Positions 1-9,669 of a DNA stretch of 64,000 nucleotides are shown here, piece after piece (within the stretch, counting starts at the first letter, position 1; the number at the start of each line of letters is the position of its first letter). Source of the stretch: Christiangramia gaetbulicola (GTDB lineage: Bacteria; Bacteroidota; Bacteroidia; Flavobacteriales; Flavobacteriaceae); NCBI RefSeq assembly GCF_003054225.1, contig NZ_QBKQ01000003.1, forward strand, positions 620,001-684,000, written 5' to 3'. The translations under genes were made by a program, and so were the position numbers. The notes below the pieces were generated by a model. It saw nothing but the letters and a program-made list of their open reading frames with translations. It made no database searches and was not told where the DNA came from.

Positions 1-1
1 T

Positions 2-646
2 GCCTATCTGAAACTCGAGAATTTCAATCTTATCTCGGCTTCTCCTGAAAGATATTTAAAGAAAAAAGGAGATCATTTATTATCCCAACCGATCAAAGGA
101 ACTGCACGCCGGGCTGATAATGTTGAGGAAGACCTAAAGATCGCTGCAGAACTTGCTGAAGATCCAAAAGAGCAGTCTGAAAATGTGATGATCGTAGACC
201 TCGTGAGAAATGATCTTTCCAGGATCGCGAAAAAAGGAAGTGTGAAGGTGGATGAACTTTGTAAAGTCTATACTTTTAAACAGGTTCATCAGTTGATTTC
301 CAGTGTGACCACTGAAATTTCTGAAGATATTCCTCCGGTAGAAGCTCTGCGCACCAGTTTCCCCATGGGAAGTATGACCGGGGCCCCAAAGATCTCTGCC
401 ATGAAAATTATCGAACAGCTTGAGGAATCAAAACGCGGTCTTTATAGTGGAGCCGTAGGATATTTTACGCCAACCGGTGATTTCGATTTTAACGTGGTGA
501 TTCGCAGTATCCTTTATAATTCGGAGAATAAATATCTTTCCTTTTCTGTAGGTGGAGCCATCACCGCCAAATCTGATCCCGAAAAAGAATATGAAGAATG
601 CCTTCTAAAGGCAAAAGCAATGCGTGAGGTACTTACCAATTTATAG
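2..646 (+). CDS. pabB: Aminodeoxychorismate synthase component I (PabB), 3' part
   Basis: The reading frame is open from the left edge, so the N-terminus lies outside the window; about 214 residues are visible. It is a chorismate-binding enzyme, which would convert chorismate to 4-amino-4-deoxychorismate for folate synthesis. Visible family landmarks are SASPERY, then QPIKGTARR, VDLVRNDL, PMGSMTGAPK and the C-terminal GGAITAKSDPEKEYEE. The lysine in PIKGT is typical of PabB; anthranilate synthases (TrpE) normally have alanine there, which decides the call. The neighbour downstream is tilS on the same strand, with its own promoter. An isochorismate-type family member is possible but less likely. 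Confidence 0.85.
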   Translation, partial: AYLKLENFNLISASPERYLKKKGDHLLSQPIKGTARRADNVEEDLKIAAELAEDPKEQSENVMIVDLVRNDLSRIAKKGSVKVDELCKVYTFKQVHQLISSVTTEISEDIPPVEALRTSFPMGSMTGAPKISAMKIIEQLEESKRGLYSGAVGYFTPTGDFDFNVVIRSILYNSENKYLSFSVGGAITAKSDPEKEYEECLLKAKAMREVLTNL

Positions 647-706
647 GCCTTAACATGTTGTAGTTCTAAATAAATAAGGAGAGCGAAAAAGTACTTCTAA
701 CTTGAA

Positions 707-736
707 TTGATTTAGCACCGGCCTTTTGTATCTTTG
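707..736 (+). promoter_or_regulatory. Bacteroidota-type promoter of tilS
   Basis: A TTG (707-709) is followed after 19 nt by TATCTTTG (729-736), which matches the -33/-7 architecture (TTG, TAnnTTTG) used by the primary sigma factor of Bacteroidota. It ends 7 nt before the tilS ATG, so the mRNA would be nearly leaderless. Confidence 0.6.
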
Positions 737-743
737 AGAAACA

Positions 744-2057
744 ATGGAAAAAACCTTCAAGAATCTTATAAAAGCAGACTATCCCTATTTATGCGGAAGT
801 AAACTATTGCTGGCAGTAAGCGGTGGAGTAGACAGTGTGGTTTTAGCTCATCTATGTAAGCTGGCTAAACTGGACTTTTCCATGGCACATTGCAATTTTA
901 ATTTAAGAGGTGATGAAAGTGATGGCGATGAAAAGTTTGTGGTAGATCTGGCCGATTCTCTCGAAGTGGATGTATATACCGAAAGTTTTGACACCCTTAA
1001 TTTTGCAGAAAATCATGGAGTTTCTGTCCAGATGGCTGCTCGCGATCTGCGTTATGAATGGTTTTCTGAACTCAGCAGCTCGGCTCAGTTCGAATATACT
1101 CTTACGGCACATCATGCTAATGATAACCTCGAAACCTTTCTTATCAATCTTATCCGTGGAACGGGTCCTGAAGGTTTAACCGGGATAAAAAATGAAAGGG
1201 ATAATATTGTGAGACCCCTTTTGGGTTTTTCACGGTCTGAGATCGAAAGCTTTGCCAGGGAGAAAAAGTATAAATGGAGGGAAGACAGTAGTAATGCGTC
1301 AGATAAGTATATGCGCAATAAGATCAGGCACCAGATCATTCCCGTTATGGAAGAGATCAATCCGCAGTTGCTGGACAGCTTTGCCAAAACTCAGCAGCAC
1401 CTGCAGGAAAGCCTGGATCTGGTCGAGGATTACATGAGCCTTTTATATCCAAAACTGGTGGAAAAGGATAAATATGGCTATACGCTGGATATAGAGTTCC
1501 TGAAAAAAGTTCCAAATCAAAAACAGATCTTATATCAGCTACTCAAATCATTTGGGTTTACTGAATGGGATGATGTGTATGATCTTATAGACGCGCAGAC
1601 TGGGAAAATGGTGCTTTCAGATACTCATCGTTTGATAAAAGACAGAAAGAAATTGCTGCTCACTGAACATAATGAGAAGATCGGGAATAAAGAATATCAC
1701 CTGGAAAAGGAAGAAGACCTAGTCATGATCCCGGGAATGGGAAGCTTTCATATAAGTGAAGTTGAGAAGATGGGACAGACCTCTCCAAGCTGTATTTACG
1801 TGCCTGAGCGAAAATTGAAATTTCCGTTAGTGATCAGGAAATGGAAAAAAGGGGACTTCTTTTATCCTTTCGGGATGAAGGGTAAAAAGAAACTTAGCGA
1901 TTTCTTTAAGGATGAGAAATTTTCTCTGCCAGAAAAAGAACATACCTGGATCCTATGTTCTGGCGATGAAATAGTCTGGATCATTAATCATCGCGCCGAT
2001 AATCGTTTTGCCGTTGAAAAATCAGATTCGAAAATTCTGAAGATCTGTATTACCTAA
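744..2057 (+). CDS. tilS: tRNA(Ile)-lysidine synthase TilS
   Basis: This 437-residue cytosolic ATP-dependent enzyme attaches lysine to C34 of the CAU-anticodon tRNA-Ile, so that it reads AUA and is charged with isoleucine. The PP-loop SGGVDS is at residues 26-31, followed by AHCNFNLRG, TAHHANDNLET and the RNKIRHQIIP segment typical of TilS. The C-terminal substrate-binding domain is present (RKWKKGDFFYPFGMKGKKKLSDFF). Length is normal for the family. The start is the ATG just after a good -7 box. It is a single gene, separated from the next by about 165 bp that contains an intergenic repeat. Confidence 0.95.
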   Translation: MEKTFKNLIKADYPYLCGSKLLLAVSGGVDSVVLAHLCKLAKLDFSMAHCNFNLRGDESDGDEKFVVDLADSLEVDVYTESFDTLNFAENHGVSVQMAARDLRYEWFSELSSSAQFEYTLTAHHANDNLETFLINLIRGTGPEGLTGIKNERDNIVRPLLGFSRSEIESFAREKKYKWREDSSNASDKYMRNKIRHQIIPVMEEINPQLLDSFAKTQQHLQESLDLVEDYMSLLYPKLVEKDKYGYTLDIEFLKKVPNQKQILYQLLKSFGFTEWDDVYDLIDAQTGKMVLSDTHRLIKDRKKLLLTEHNEKIGNKEYHLEKEEDLVMIPGMGSFHISEVEKMGQTSPSCIYVPERKLKFPLVIRKWKKGDFFYPFGMKGKKKLSDFFKDEKFSLPEKEHTWILCSGDEIVWIINHRADNRFAVEKSDSKILKICIT

Positions 2058-2111
2058 GAATAGTTCTACTACGAGTATAGTAAAAAATCAAAATTCCCAT
2101 TTCTTTTTAGA

Positions 2112-2149
2112 GTCTTTGCGAGCGGAGTGCAACAAAGCGAAGCAATTCA
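2112..2149. repeat. Dispersed intergenic repeat fragment
   Basis: A short GC-richer tract (TTTGCGAGCGGAGTGCAACA and the following bases) lies between tilS and the CocE gene. It resembles the GCGAGCGGAG/AAGCGAAGCAAT repeats seen in other gaps of this window (15278, 51256, 61940). The reading frame can be extended upstream through it, but it is not thought to be coding. Confidence 0.5.
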
Positions 2150-2223
2150 GCTTAAAATTCAATTTTCTTTTAGGTTTAAAGAGTGAATTTCTATCTTTAG
2201 GAACTTTTAAAAAAATCTTATTG

Positions 2224-4098
2224 ATGAAAATCTTTAAATGCCCACTGTTTACAATACTTTTCCTATTCATTTTACATCCGGTTCTGGCCCAAAACGAAAC
2301 GGAATATGCTGTAAAAGAACACTATAATAAGATAGAGGTAGATATCCCGATGAGGGATGGTGTGAAACTTCATACTACGATCTACTCTCCTAAAGACACT
2401 TCACAGGAATATCCAATTTTAATGCAAAGAACTCCTTATAGCTCCAGGCCATATGGAGAAGATCAGTTTCGTTCCAAAATTGGCCCTAACGAGATCCTTA
2501 TGAAAGAAGGAAATATCATCGTTTACCAGGATGTGCGTGGTAGATGGATGAGTGAAGGGAAATACGATAATATGCGTGCCTATATTCCAAATAAAAAAGG
2601 AAAAGATATAGATGAAGCCAGTGATACTTACGATACTATTGAGTGGCTGGTGAACAACGTTGAAAATAACAATGGAAAGGTTGGAACCTGGGGAATTTCA
2701 TATCCTGGATTCTATGCGACTTATTCTCTGCTAAGCGGTCACCCGGCTTTAAAAGCTGCTTCGCCGCAAGCGAGTATCGGGGATTTCTTTTTCGATGATT
2801 TTCACCATAACGGGGCATACCTTTTAAGTTACTGGAGAGCTACCGCCGTTTTTGGATATCAGCATGATAAACCAACAGATTCTTCCTGGTATGAATTTCC
2901 GAAACTAGGAACAGAAGATCAGTACCAGTTCTTCTTAGACAACGGTCCATTAAGTAATCTGGATAAATATTATAAAGAAGACAACGAGTTCTGGCAACAA
3001 TTGAAGGAACATCCAAATTACGATGATTTCTGGCAAAAAAGGGGAATCGTTCAGCATTTTAAAAACACCAAGATCAAGCCGGCGGTAATGATCGTTGGAG
3101 GTTTATTTGATGCTGAAGATCTTTACGGGCCTTTCGCCATATATAAAAACATTGAAGAGAACAGTGATAACTATAACAGCATAGTTTTTGGACCATGGAG
3201 CCATGGAGACTGGGCCAGGGAGAATGGTAGACAGGGAGTAGGGAATGTCTATTTTGGCGATAGTATTTCTACTCATTTCCAGAGAGACTATGAAACCGAA
3301 TTCTTTAATCACTTCTTAAAAGATAAAACTCCAAATGAATTAGATCTTGCTGAAGCTCATATCTATGATACAGGATTAAGACAATGGGATAATTATACAG
3401 AATGGCCTCCAAAGGATACTACTTCCAGAACCTGGTACCTTGGAAATGGTCAGGGATTTACTGAAGAGCCAACAGACAATAAGGAGGAATATGTAAGTGA
3501 TCCGGAAAAACCTGTTTCTTATAATAATGAGATCAAAATGGTTTTTACTCCGCGGGAATATATGACTGGTGATCAGCGTTTTGCCGCCAGAAGGCCAGAC
3601 GTACTGGTTTTTGAAACTGAAGTTCTGGAGGAAGACATGAAAATAGTGGGACCAATTGAAGCGATGCTCAAGGTAGCGACCACTGGAACTGCGGGAGATT
3701 TTGTAGTAAAGGTGATCGATGTGTATCCGCCAGATGCTGAAAACTACGAAGAAACCATGCCGCATCTTAAAATGAGCAATTATCATATGATGGTAAGGAG
3801 CGAGGTGATGCGAGGTAGGTTCAGAAACGGTTTTGAAAACCCACAGCCATTCGAACCAAATACCAAGACCGATGTAAACATTACTCTACAGGGAATAAAT
3901 CATACCTTTAAGAAAGGACATAAACTTCAGGTGCAGGTTCAAAGTACCTGGTTCCCATTGATCGATAGAAATCCTCAAACCTATGTGGATAATATCTTTG
4001 AAGCGGAAGAAGAAGATTTTCAGAAACAGACCCATACCGTTTACGGGGAATCTGCCATAAAATTTAATGTTCTAGAAGATAAGAAAGATGAAATTTAA
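2224..4098 (+). CDS. Secreted CocE/NonD-family alpha/beta hydrolase (X-Pro dipeptidyl-peptidase or alpha-amino-acid ester hydrolase type)
   Basis: The 624-residue protein starts with a signal peptide (MKIFKCPL, hydrophobic core, cleavage near VLAQ). The catalytic domain has the nucleophile elbow GTWGISYPG with Ser about residue 159. It is followed by the acid motif GGLFDAEDLYGP and the base in FGPWSHGDW. The C-terminal half is the jelly-roll lid of the CocE/NonD family (LQGINHTFKKGHKLQVQVQS). Known members cleave esters, acyl-amides or X-Pro dipeptides; the substrate here cannot be read. The ATG at 2224 was preferred over an upstream in-frame ATG at 2116 because it gives a standard signal peptide and avoids repeat DNA. 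The next gene begins 11 nt before this one ends, so the two are translationally coupled. Confidence 0.85.
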   Translation: MKIFKCPLFTILFLFILHPVLAQNETEYAVKEHYNKIEVDIPMRDGVKLHTTIYSPKDTSQEYPILMQRTPYSSRPYGEDQFRSKIGPNEILMKEGNIIVYQDVRGRWMSEGKYDNMRAYIPNKKGKDIDEASDTYDTIEWLVNNVENNNGKVGTWGISYPGFYATYSLLSGHPALKAASPQASIGDFFFDDFHHNGAYLLSYWRATAVFGYQHDKPTDSSWYEFPKLGTEDQYQFFLDNGPLSNLDKYYKEDNEFWQQLKEHPNYDDFWQKRGIVQHFKNTKIKPAVMIVGGLFDAEDLYGPFAIYKNIEENSDNYNSIVFGPWSHGDWARENGRQGVGNVYFGDSISTHFQRDYETEFFNHFLKDKTPNELDLAEAHIYDTGLRQWDNYTEWPPKDTTSRTWYLGNGQGFTEEPTDNKEEYVSDPEKPVSYNNEIKMVFTPREYMTGDQRFAARRPDVLVFETEVLEEDMKIVGPIEAMLKVATTGTAGDFVVKVIDVYPPDAENYEETMPHLKMSNYHMMVRSEVMRGRFRNGFENPQPFEPNTKTDVNITLQGINHTFKKGHKLQVQVQSTWFPLIDRNPQTYVDNIFEAEEEDFQKQTHTVYGESAIKFNVLEDKKDEI

Positions 4099-5911
4099 GA
4101 AATATATACTGCCAGTTATACTGGGAATAACCATAGTTTCCTGTGGAGACGAAAAAAAGGACGGAGAAATATCTTCCAGTGAAATTCAAAAAGTTTCAGC
4201 GGAATTGAACGAATTCTTCGAAAAAGAGTTTCAGAAGGAAATCGAAGAATCCCCGATCATGCAAACCCGTATGGGTATGAAAACCGATTACGGGAAATGG
4301 GATGACTTCTCCAGTGAACAATATGCCAAAGACCTGGAACAGGCCAAAAGACGTCTGGATCACCTTAAAAGCATAGACGTTGAAACCTTGAACGATGAGA
4401 CCAGGTTGAGTTATGAACTGGCCAGAAGGCAGGCAGAGAATGAGATCGATGATTACAAGTATCGTTTTTATAACTATCCGGTAGAGCAGATGCATGGCTG
4501 GCATGCAGAATTACCTGCTTTTCTTATCAATATGCACCGAATAGATTCGGTTCCAGATGCCAAGGCCTATATTTCCAGGCTGGTAGGATTGGAAAAAGTG
4601 ATGAACGATATTATTGAGCAGCTTAAGCTTAGGGAACAGAACGGGATCGTACCACCTAAATTCGTTTTTGACAGGACTTTGGACGCGTCTCGTAATATCA
4701 TCAAGGGAAAACCATTTACTAAAGCTTCTGAAGCCAGCACGCTTATGGAAGATTTTAGTGCCAAGGTGGATAAGCTGGAAATTACAGAGGATCAAAAAAC
4801 AGGCCTTTTAAATGAAGCTGAAATGGCCCTGGTAGATCACGTTCAACCGGCTTATAAAAATCTAATTGAATTTCTCGAGAATCAGCAAAAAAGAGCGACA
4901 GATGAGGCAGGAGTATGGAAATTCCCTAAAGGTGGTGAGTTTTATGATAACGCTTTAAAAAGAGTTACCACGACCGATCTTACGGCAGAAGAAATCCATG
5001 AAATAGGTTTAAGTGAAGTAGCCAGGATACATGGTGAAATGGAAAAGATCATGGAACAGGTTGGTTATGAAGGATCTTTAGATGAGTTCTTCGATTTCAT
5101 GGAAAGTGACGAACAATTCTATTATGAAAACACTGAAGAAGGCAAGGCTGCTTACCTGAAAAAAGCCAAGGACCTTATTAATACCATGAAAGCGAAACTT
5201 CCGGAATTGTTCAATACCATGCCTGAAGCAGATATAGTGGTAAAAGCTGTAGAACCTTTCCGTGAGAAAAGTGCTGGAAAAGCTTTTTATCAGCAACCAG
5301 CGATAGACGGTTCCAGACCCGGTACTTATTATGCTAATCTTTATGATATGGATGCGATGCCAAAATATGAAATGGAGGCCCTTGCTTATCACGAAGGGAT
5401 TCCCGGTCATCATATGCAGATCGCGATCGCGCAGGAACTGGATAGCATTCCTAAATTCAGGAAATTCAGCTTTTTTACCGCTTATGTAGAAGGCTGGGGA
5501 TTGTATAGCGAATATATTCCGAAGGAAATAGGTTTCTATGAAGATCCTTATTCAGACTTTGGAAGACTGGCCATGGAGCTTTGGAGATCCTGCCGATTGG
5601 TGGTTGATACAGGGATCCATGCTAAGAAATGGACCAGGCAGGAAGGAATCGATTATTATAAACAGAATACTCCGGCTGCTGAAAGTGCCTGTGTGAAAAT
5701 GGTAGAACGTCATATCGTGATGCCGGGACAGGCTACGGCCTACAAAATAGGGATGAATAAGATCCTTGACCTTAGGGAGAAAGCGAAAGAGAAACTAGGT
5801 GCTAAATTCGATATCAGGCAGTTCCACGATGTAGTCCTTACAGACGGAGCCCTGCCGCTTAACATTCTGGAATCAAGAGTTGACTCCTGGGTAAAATCAA
5901 AAAACCGATAA
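4088..5911 (+). CDS. DUF885-family lipoprotein, putative metal-dependent peptidase
   Basis: This 607-residue protein has a lipoprotein signal ending IVSC, so it is probably anchored in a membrane facing the periplasm. It belongs to the DUF885 family, recognised by the late motif YHEGIPGHHMQ (His about residue 435), followed by FFTAYVEGWGLYSEY and ESACVKMVERHIVMPGQATAYKIG. The HExxPGHH-type motif suggests a gluzincin-like metallohydrolase, but biochemical roles are poorly known. It overlaps the upstream CocE-like hydrolase by 11 bp and precedes galM by 2 bp. A joint role with the upstream gene in processing peptides or acylated compounds is inference. Confidence 0.85.
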   Translation: MKFKKYILPVILGITIVSCGDEKKDGEISSSEIQKVSAELNEFFEKEFQKEIEESPIMQTRMGMKTDYGKWDDFSSEQYAKDLEQAKRRLDHLKSIDVETLNDETRLSYELARRQAENEIDDYKYRFYNYPVEQMHGWHAELPAFLINMHRIDSVPDAKAYISRLVGLEKVMNDIIEQLKLREQNGIVPPKFVFDRTLDASRNIIKGKPFTKASEASTLMEDFSAKVDKLEITEDQKTGLLNEAEMALVDHVQPAYKNLIEFLENQQKRATDEAGVWKFPKGGEFYDNALKRVTTTDLTAEEIHEIGLSEVARIHGEMEKIMEQVGYEGSLDEFFDFMESDEQFYYENTEEGKAAYLKKAKDLINTMKAKLPELFNTMPEADIVVKAVEPFREKSAGKAFYQQPAIDGSRPGTYYANLYDMDAMPKYEMEALAYHEGIPGHHMQIAIAQELDSIPKFRKFSFFTAYVEGWGLYSEYIPKEIGFYEDPYSDFGRLAMELWRSCRLVVDTGIHAKKWTRQEGIDYYKQNTPAAESACVKMVERHIVMPGQATAYKIGMNKILDLREKAKEKLGAKFDIRQFHDVVLTDGALPLNILESRVDSWVKSKNR

Positions 5912-5913
5912 GC

Positions 5914-6912
5914 TTGAACGAGATCCAAAAATCTGATCTGAAGATCATAGACCTTGTAAATTCGCATGGTAGCAAGTTGCAGATCCTTAATTTCGGGGCT
6001 ACGATCTTTAGCTTTAAAATGCACGATAAGAATAATGATCTTATCAACTTGGTTGTAGGTCCGGGAAATTCTGAAGATTATATTTCTGAAGAATACAGGA
6101 CAGAGAACAGGTGTTTTGGAGCTACGATTGGAAGATTTGCCGGTAGAATTGCTAATGGAAAGTTTAAGATCGAGGATGAAGAATACGAGCTTTACGAGCA
6201 TGAAGAAGGAGTGCATTTGCATGGGGGAGAATTTGGCTTTCAATACAAATTATGGGAAGTAGAAAAGGTCAAGGAAGGAGAAAACCCTTCAGTAACCTTA
6301 TCCTACACCAGTGAACACTTGGAAGAAGGATATCCGGGAACTCTGCAGGTAAAAGCAAAATATACACTGACAGAAGAGGATGAGATAAAAATTGCATATT
6401 CTGCGAAGACAGATAAAGCGACTATCGTAAACCTTACCAATCATTCTTATTTTAACCTTAATGGTGGCGGAAGTGTAAGCGATCACTTTATGCAGGTTCA
6501 TGCCTCAAAGATCCTGGAATTAGATGATAATAATCTGCCTACAGGAAACCTAACCAAATTAAAGAATAGTCCTAAAGATTACCGAGAGAATAAATTGCTG
6601 GGCAATCGTGAGCTGGACGACGTTTTTGTACTGGATGTAATGGAAAATGAGGTTCAGGCGCAGCTTTTTGCACCCTTAAGTGGTATAAAGATGAGGTTGT
6701 CCAGCAATCAGCCGGTTTTAGTGGTGTATTCACCCGAAAATCTTCCTGATACCTGGAATTACCATAGTGAGATCGATAAGAAGTATCCGGCGGTGGCCTT
6801 GGAGGTACAGAATTATCCGGATGCGCCTAATTTTAGAAATTTTCCCTCAAGTTTATTAAAGCCTGGTGAGTTATATGAAAACAACATCACTTTTGCTTTT
6901 TCTGTAAAATAA
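5914..6912 (+). CDS. galM: Aldose 1-epimerase (mutarotase)
   Basis: The 332-residue enzyme interconverts alpha and beta anomers of galactose or glucose, supplying alpha-galactose to galactokinase. Family motifs seen are GATIGRFAGRIANG, HLHGGEFGF, NLTNHSYFNLNG (catalytic His) and YPAVALEVQNYPDAPN with the catalytic Glu. The start is a TTG only 2 nt after the DUF885 stop; no ATG fits the N-terminus. There is no signal peptide, so it is cytosolic. The downstream SSS symporter (36 bp gap) and the galT-galK pair support a galactose role. Confidence 0.93.
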   Translation: MNEIQKSDLKIIDLVNSHGSKLQILNFGATIFSFKMHDKNNDLINLVVGPGNSEDYISEEYRTENRCFGATIGRFAGRIANGKFKIEDEEYELYEHEEGVHLHGGEFGFQYKLWEVEKVKEGENPSVTLSYTSEHLEEGYPGTLQVKAKYTLTEEDEIKIAYSAKTDKATIVNLTNHSYFNLNGGGSVSDHFMQVHASKILELDDNNLPTGNLTKLKNSPKDYRENKLLGNRELDDVFVLDVMENEVQAQLFAPLSGIKMRLSSNQPVLVVYSPENLPDTWNYHSEIDKKYPAVALEVQNYPDAPNFRNFPSSLLKPGELYENNITFAFSVK

Positions 6913-6948
6913 TAATTCTATATTTAACCGAAATTTTAAGAAATAATT

Positions 6949-8538
6949 ATGATTGGAATTCTATCCTTCGTGGGTTTTACCGCCCTGGTAGCTATAATTG
7001 CCTATTTTGCAACCAGATCCACCGATGAAACCACCAGCGATGGCTATTTTCTAGGTGGTAGAAGTTTAACCGCCGGAGTGATCGCTGGATCGGTATTGCT
7101 TACCAACCTTTCTACAGAACAGATCGTAGGATTGAACGGGCAGGCCTACAGCGAAGGAATTCTGGTAATGGCCTGGGAAACTCTGGCCGCACTTGCTATA
7201 GTAGTTACCGCTTTATTTTTATTACCGCGTTACCTCAAAGGAGGTTTAACTACAGTTCCGCAATTTCTTCAGAATAGATTCGACAGGACGACGAAATCCA
7301 TAGTTTCTGGTCTTTTCCTATCGGGTTACATGGTCATTTTTCTTCCTATTGTTCTTTATTCAGGAAGTTTAGCGATCAGTACTATGTTCGATGTGCCTGA
7401 AATGCTTGGTGTAAGCGATACCGCTGCGCTTTGGATCTGTGTTTGGGGCATTGGTATCATAGGTTCTATTTACGCGATCTTTGGAGGTCTTAAAGCGGTA
7501 GCAGTTTCAGATACTATAAACGCGATTGGTCTTCTTATTGGTGGTCTAATGATCCCGGTCTTTGGTTTGATAGCAATTGGTGACGGAGATATGTTTGCCG
7601 GTTTGACCACGCTTGTTGATTCCAATCCAGAAAAATTTGATTCTATTGGTGGTCCTGATGCTTCAGTTCCATTTTCTACGATATTTACAGGAATGATGCT
7701 GGTACAGTTGTTCTATTGGGGAACCAACCAGGCGATCATTCAAAGAGCGCTAGCCGCCAAGAACCTGAAGGAAGGTCAGAAAGGATTGATGCTGGCAGCT
7801 TTTATTAAAATATTAGGTCCAATTATCGTGGTGCTTCCGGGTATCATCGCATGGCATATGTTCCAGGGAGATCTTGATAATGCAGACCAGGCATACCCGG
7901 CTTTAGTGAACGAGGTATTGCCTCCGGTTCTTGTTGGATTCTTTGCCGCAGTCCTTTTCGGAGCGATCTTAAGTTCGTTTAACTCAGCTTTGAACTCTTC
8001 GGTAACTCTCTTCGGAATCGATATTTATAAGCATCATTTTAACCCGAATGCTTCCGAAAGAGAAGTGGTTAAAAAAGGAAAAACCTTCGGTATTTTTATC
8101 GCTATAGCTTCCATGTTTATTGCACCGCTTATCGCGAATGCACCTCAGGGACTTTTCGGTTACCTTCAGGAGGTGAATGGATGTTATAGTATTCCAATTC
8201 TTACGATCGTAGTGGTGGGTTACCTGTCCAAGAAAATTCCGGCAATCGCGGCAAAAGTTGCTCTTTTTAGTGGTGTTGGTCTATATCTTGTTTATTTAGG
8301 ATTAAAATATTTCGTGGTGGGAGAGGATGCTTTACCGCATTACCTACATGTAATGGCCATCCTTTTTGTAATGAACATCGCAATTATGTATATCATTGGT
8401 AGAGTGAAACCAAGAAAAGAAGATTACGTACTTGAGCATACCAAGCAGGTTGATATCAGCCCTTGGAAATATGTGCTTCCTGTAGGTCTTGGAATCTGTG
8501 CCCTGGTAATATTCGTTTACGTTTATTTCGCACAGTAA
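6949..8538 (+). CDS. Sodium:solute symporter (SSS family), probable galactose/glucose uptake
   Basis: The 529-residue inner-membrane protein has about 14 hydrophobic segments. Early motifs are typical of the SSS/SGLT family: SDGYFLGGRSL after TM1, then GSVLLTNLSTEQIVGLNGQAY in TM2. Conserved features also include GGLKAVAVSDTINAIG and LFGAILSSFNSALNSSVTLFGIDIY, the helix that contributes the Na2 site. It follows galM by 36 bp and is the last gene before a strong two-way terminator. Its position between galM and galT-galK suggests sodium-coupled hexose import; the exact sugar is inference. Confidence 0.88.
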   Translation: MIGILSFVGFTALVAIIAYFATRSTDETTSDGYFLGGRSLTAGVIAGSVLLTNLSTEQIVGLNGQAYSEGILVMAWETLAALAIVVTALFLLPRYLKGGLTTVPQFLQNRFDRTTKSIVSGLFLSGYMVIFLPIVLYSGSLAISTMFDVPEMLGVSDTAALWICVWGIGIIGSIYAIFGGLKAVAVSDTINAIGLLIGGLMIPVFGLIAIGDGDMFAGLTTLVDSNPEKFDSIGGPDASVPFSTIFTGMMLVQLFYWGTNQAIIQRALAAKNLKEGQKGLMLAAFIKILGPIIVVLPGIIAWHMFQGDLDNADQAYPALVNEVLPPVLVGFFAAVLFGAILSSFNSALNSSVTLFGIDIYKHHFNPNASEREVVKKGKTFGIFIAIASMFIAPLIANAPQGLFGYLQEVNGCYSIPILTIVVVGYLSKKIPAIAAKVALFSGVGLYLVYLGLKYFVVGEDALPHYLHVMAILFVMNIAIMYIIGRVKPRKEDYVLEHTKQVDISPWKYVLPVGLGICALVIFVYVYFAQ

Positions 8539-8560
8539 GCAGAGACTATCTTAATCTCAT

Positions 8561-8598
8561 AAAAAAAGTCCGCCCTTTTCGAAGGGCGGACTTTTTTT
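8561..8598. terminator. Bidirectional intrinsic terminator between the SSS gene and galT
   Basis: A perfect stem AAAAAAGTCCGCCCTT / AAGGGCGGACTTTTTT surrounds the tetraloop TTCG, with T-runs on both strands. It serves the plus-strand symporter and the converging minus-strand galT. Confidence 0.9.
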
Positions 8599-8622
8599 AT
8601 TTCTATCAATTCATTTCGAATC

Positions 8623-9666
8623 TTATATCCTATTTGAATAGTGTTCTTCTGGTAGATCATTTAAGCGTGCCGCAGCCTGCTCTGCAGTAATATCGCGCTG
8701 AGGTCCTGCGAACATCTCATAACCTACCATGAATTTCTTGACGGTGGCAGATCTAAGTAACGGCGGATAAAAGCTCATATGAAAATGCCATTCGGGATAA
8801 TATTTGCCATCTGTAGGGATCTGGTGAATTCCTGAAGAGTAGGGGAAAGAAGTCTCGAAAAGGTTATCATATTTGATAGTCAGTTTTTTAATGATCTCAG
8901 CAAATGCTTTTTCTTCAGCTTCGTTTAACTGACCAATATGCTGTAATTGTCTTTTCGGGATGATCATCGCTTCAAACGGCCAGACCGCCCAGTAAGGAAT
9001 AAGGCTTACAAAATGCTCGTTCTCATCCAGGATCCTTTCTCCGGCTTCGAGTTCCTGCTCTAAATAATCTGATAAAATACTGTTCTTGTGCTGCTCCCAG
9101 TATTCCCTGAACTTTAAAGATTTTTTAAGGATCTCGGTGGGGATAGATGATTGTGACCAGATCTGCCCGTGTGGATGCGGATTGCTGCAACCCATGATCG
9201 CCCCTTTGTTTTCAAAGATCTGCACATAGTTTATATCCTCTGCTGAACCTAATTCCAGATATTCTTTTTTCCAGATCTGTACTACCTTGGTAATGTCTTC
9301 CAATTGCATGAGCGGTAACGTAAGCGAATGATCTGGAGAAAAGCAAACCACTTTGCAGATCCCTCTTTCGCTTTCCGCCTGTAGCAAACCTTCCTTGAAG
9401 TTTATCTCAGGTGAATCTGGAAGTAAGGATGAAAAATCGTTTTTGAAGGAAAAAGGTTCTTTATAATCTGGATTTGTATCTCCGCTTGCCCGAGTATTTC
9501 CAGGGCATAAATAGCAGGAGGGATCATAATTTTCTTTTTTATGAGACTTATTTTCTTCGGTTTTTCCCTGCCAGGGCCTTTTGGTTCTATGCGGGGAAAC
9601 CAGGATCCATTCGCCGGTAAGTATATTATATCTTCTATGCGGAATATTATTCAGCTCGCTATTCAT
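8623..9666 (-). CDS. galT: Galactose-1-phosphate uridylyltransferase
   Basis: The 347-residue cytosolic Leloir enzyme exchanges UDP-glucose and galactose-1-phosphate. The active-site CSNPHPHGQIW carries the nucleophilic His, and the N-terminal zinc-site CYLCPGN is present. C-terminal HFSF-type residues (WHFHMSFYPPLLRS) also fit the family. It lies 3 bp after galK on the same strand and is clearly cotranscribed. It ends facing the SSS gene across a shared terminator. Confidence 0.96.
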   Translation of the reverse strand: MNSELNNIPHRRYNILTGEWILVSPHRTKRPWQGKTEENKSHKKENYDPSCYLCPGNTRASGDTNPDYKEPFSFKNDFSSLLPDSPEINFKEGLLQAESERGICKVVCFSPDHSLTLPLMQLEDITKVVQIWKKEYLELGSAEDINYVQIFENKGAIMGCSNPHPHGQIWSQSSIPTEILKKSLKFREYWEQHKNSILSDYLEQELEAGERILDENEHFVSLIPYWAVWPFEAMIIPKRQLQHIGQLNEAEEKAFAEIIKKLTIKYDNLFETSFPYSSGIHQIPTDGKYYPEWHFHMSFYPPLLRSATVKKFMVGYEMFAGPQRDITAEQAAARLNDLPEEHYSNRI

Positions 9667-9669
9667 ATC

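Noticed and set aside
1-646. TrpE (anthranilate synthase) for the first gene
   Set aside because: The PIKGT lysine favours PabB; no trp genes are adjacent.
903-1115. Antisense open frame inside tilS
   Set aside because: It is a shadow of a well-supported gene, with no promoter or family resemblance; the same holds for the many antisense frames in other genes.
2116-2223. Upstream start for the CocE-like hydrolase
   Set aside because: The extra 36 residues come from repeat DNA and would bury the signal peptide.
8463-8690. Small ORF across the SSS-galT terminator
   Set aside because: It reads through a perfect terminator hairpin and overlaps two real genes.
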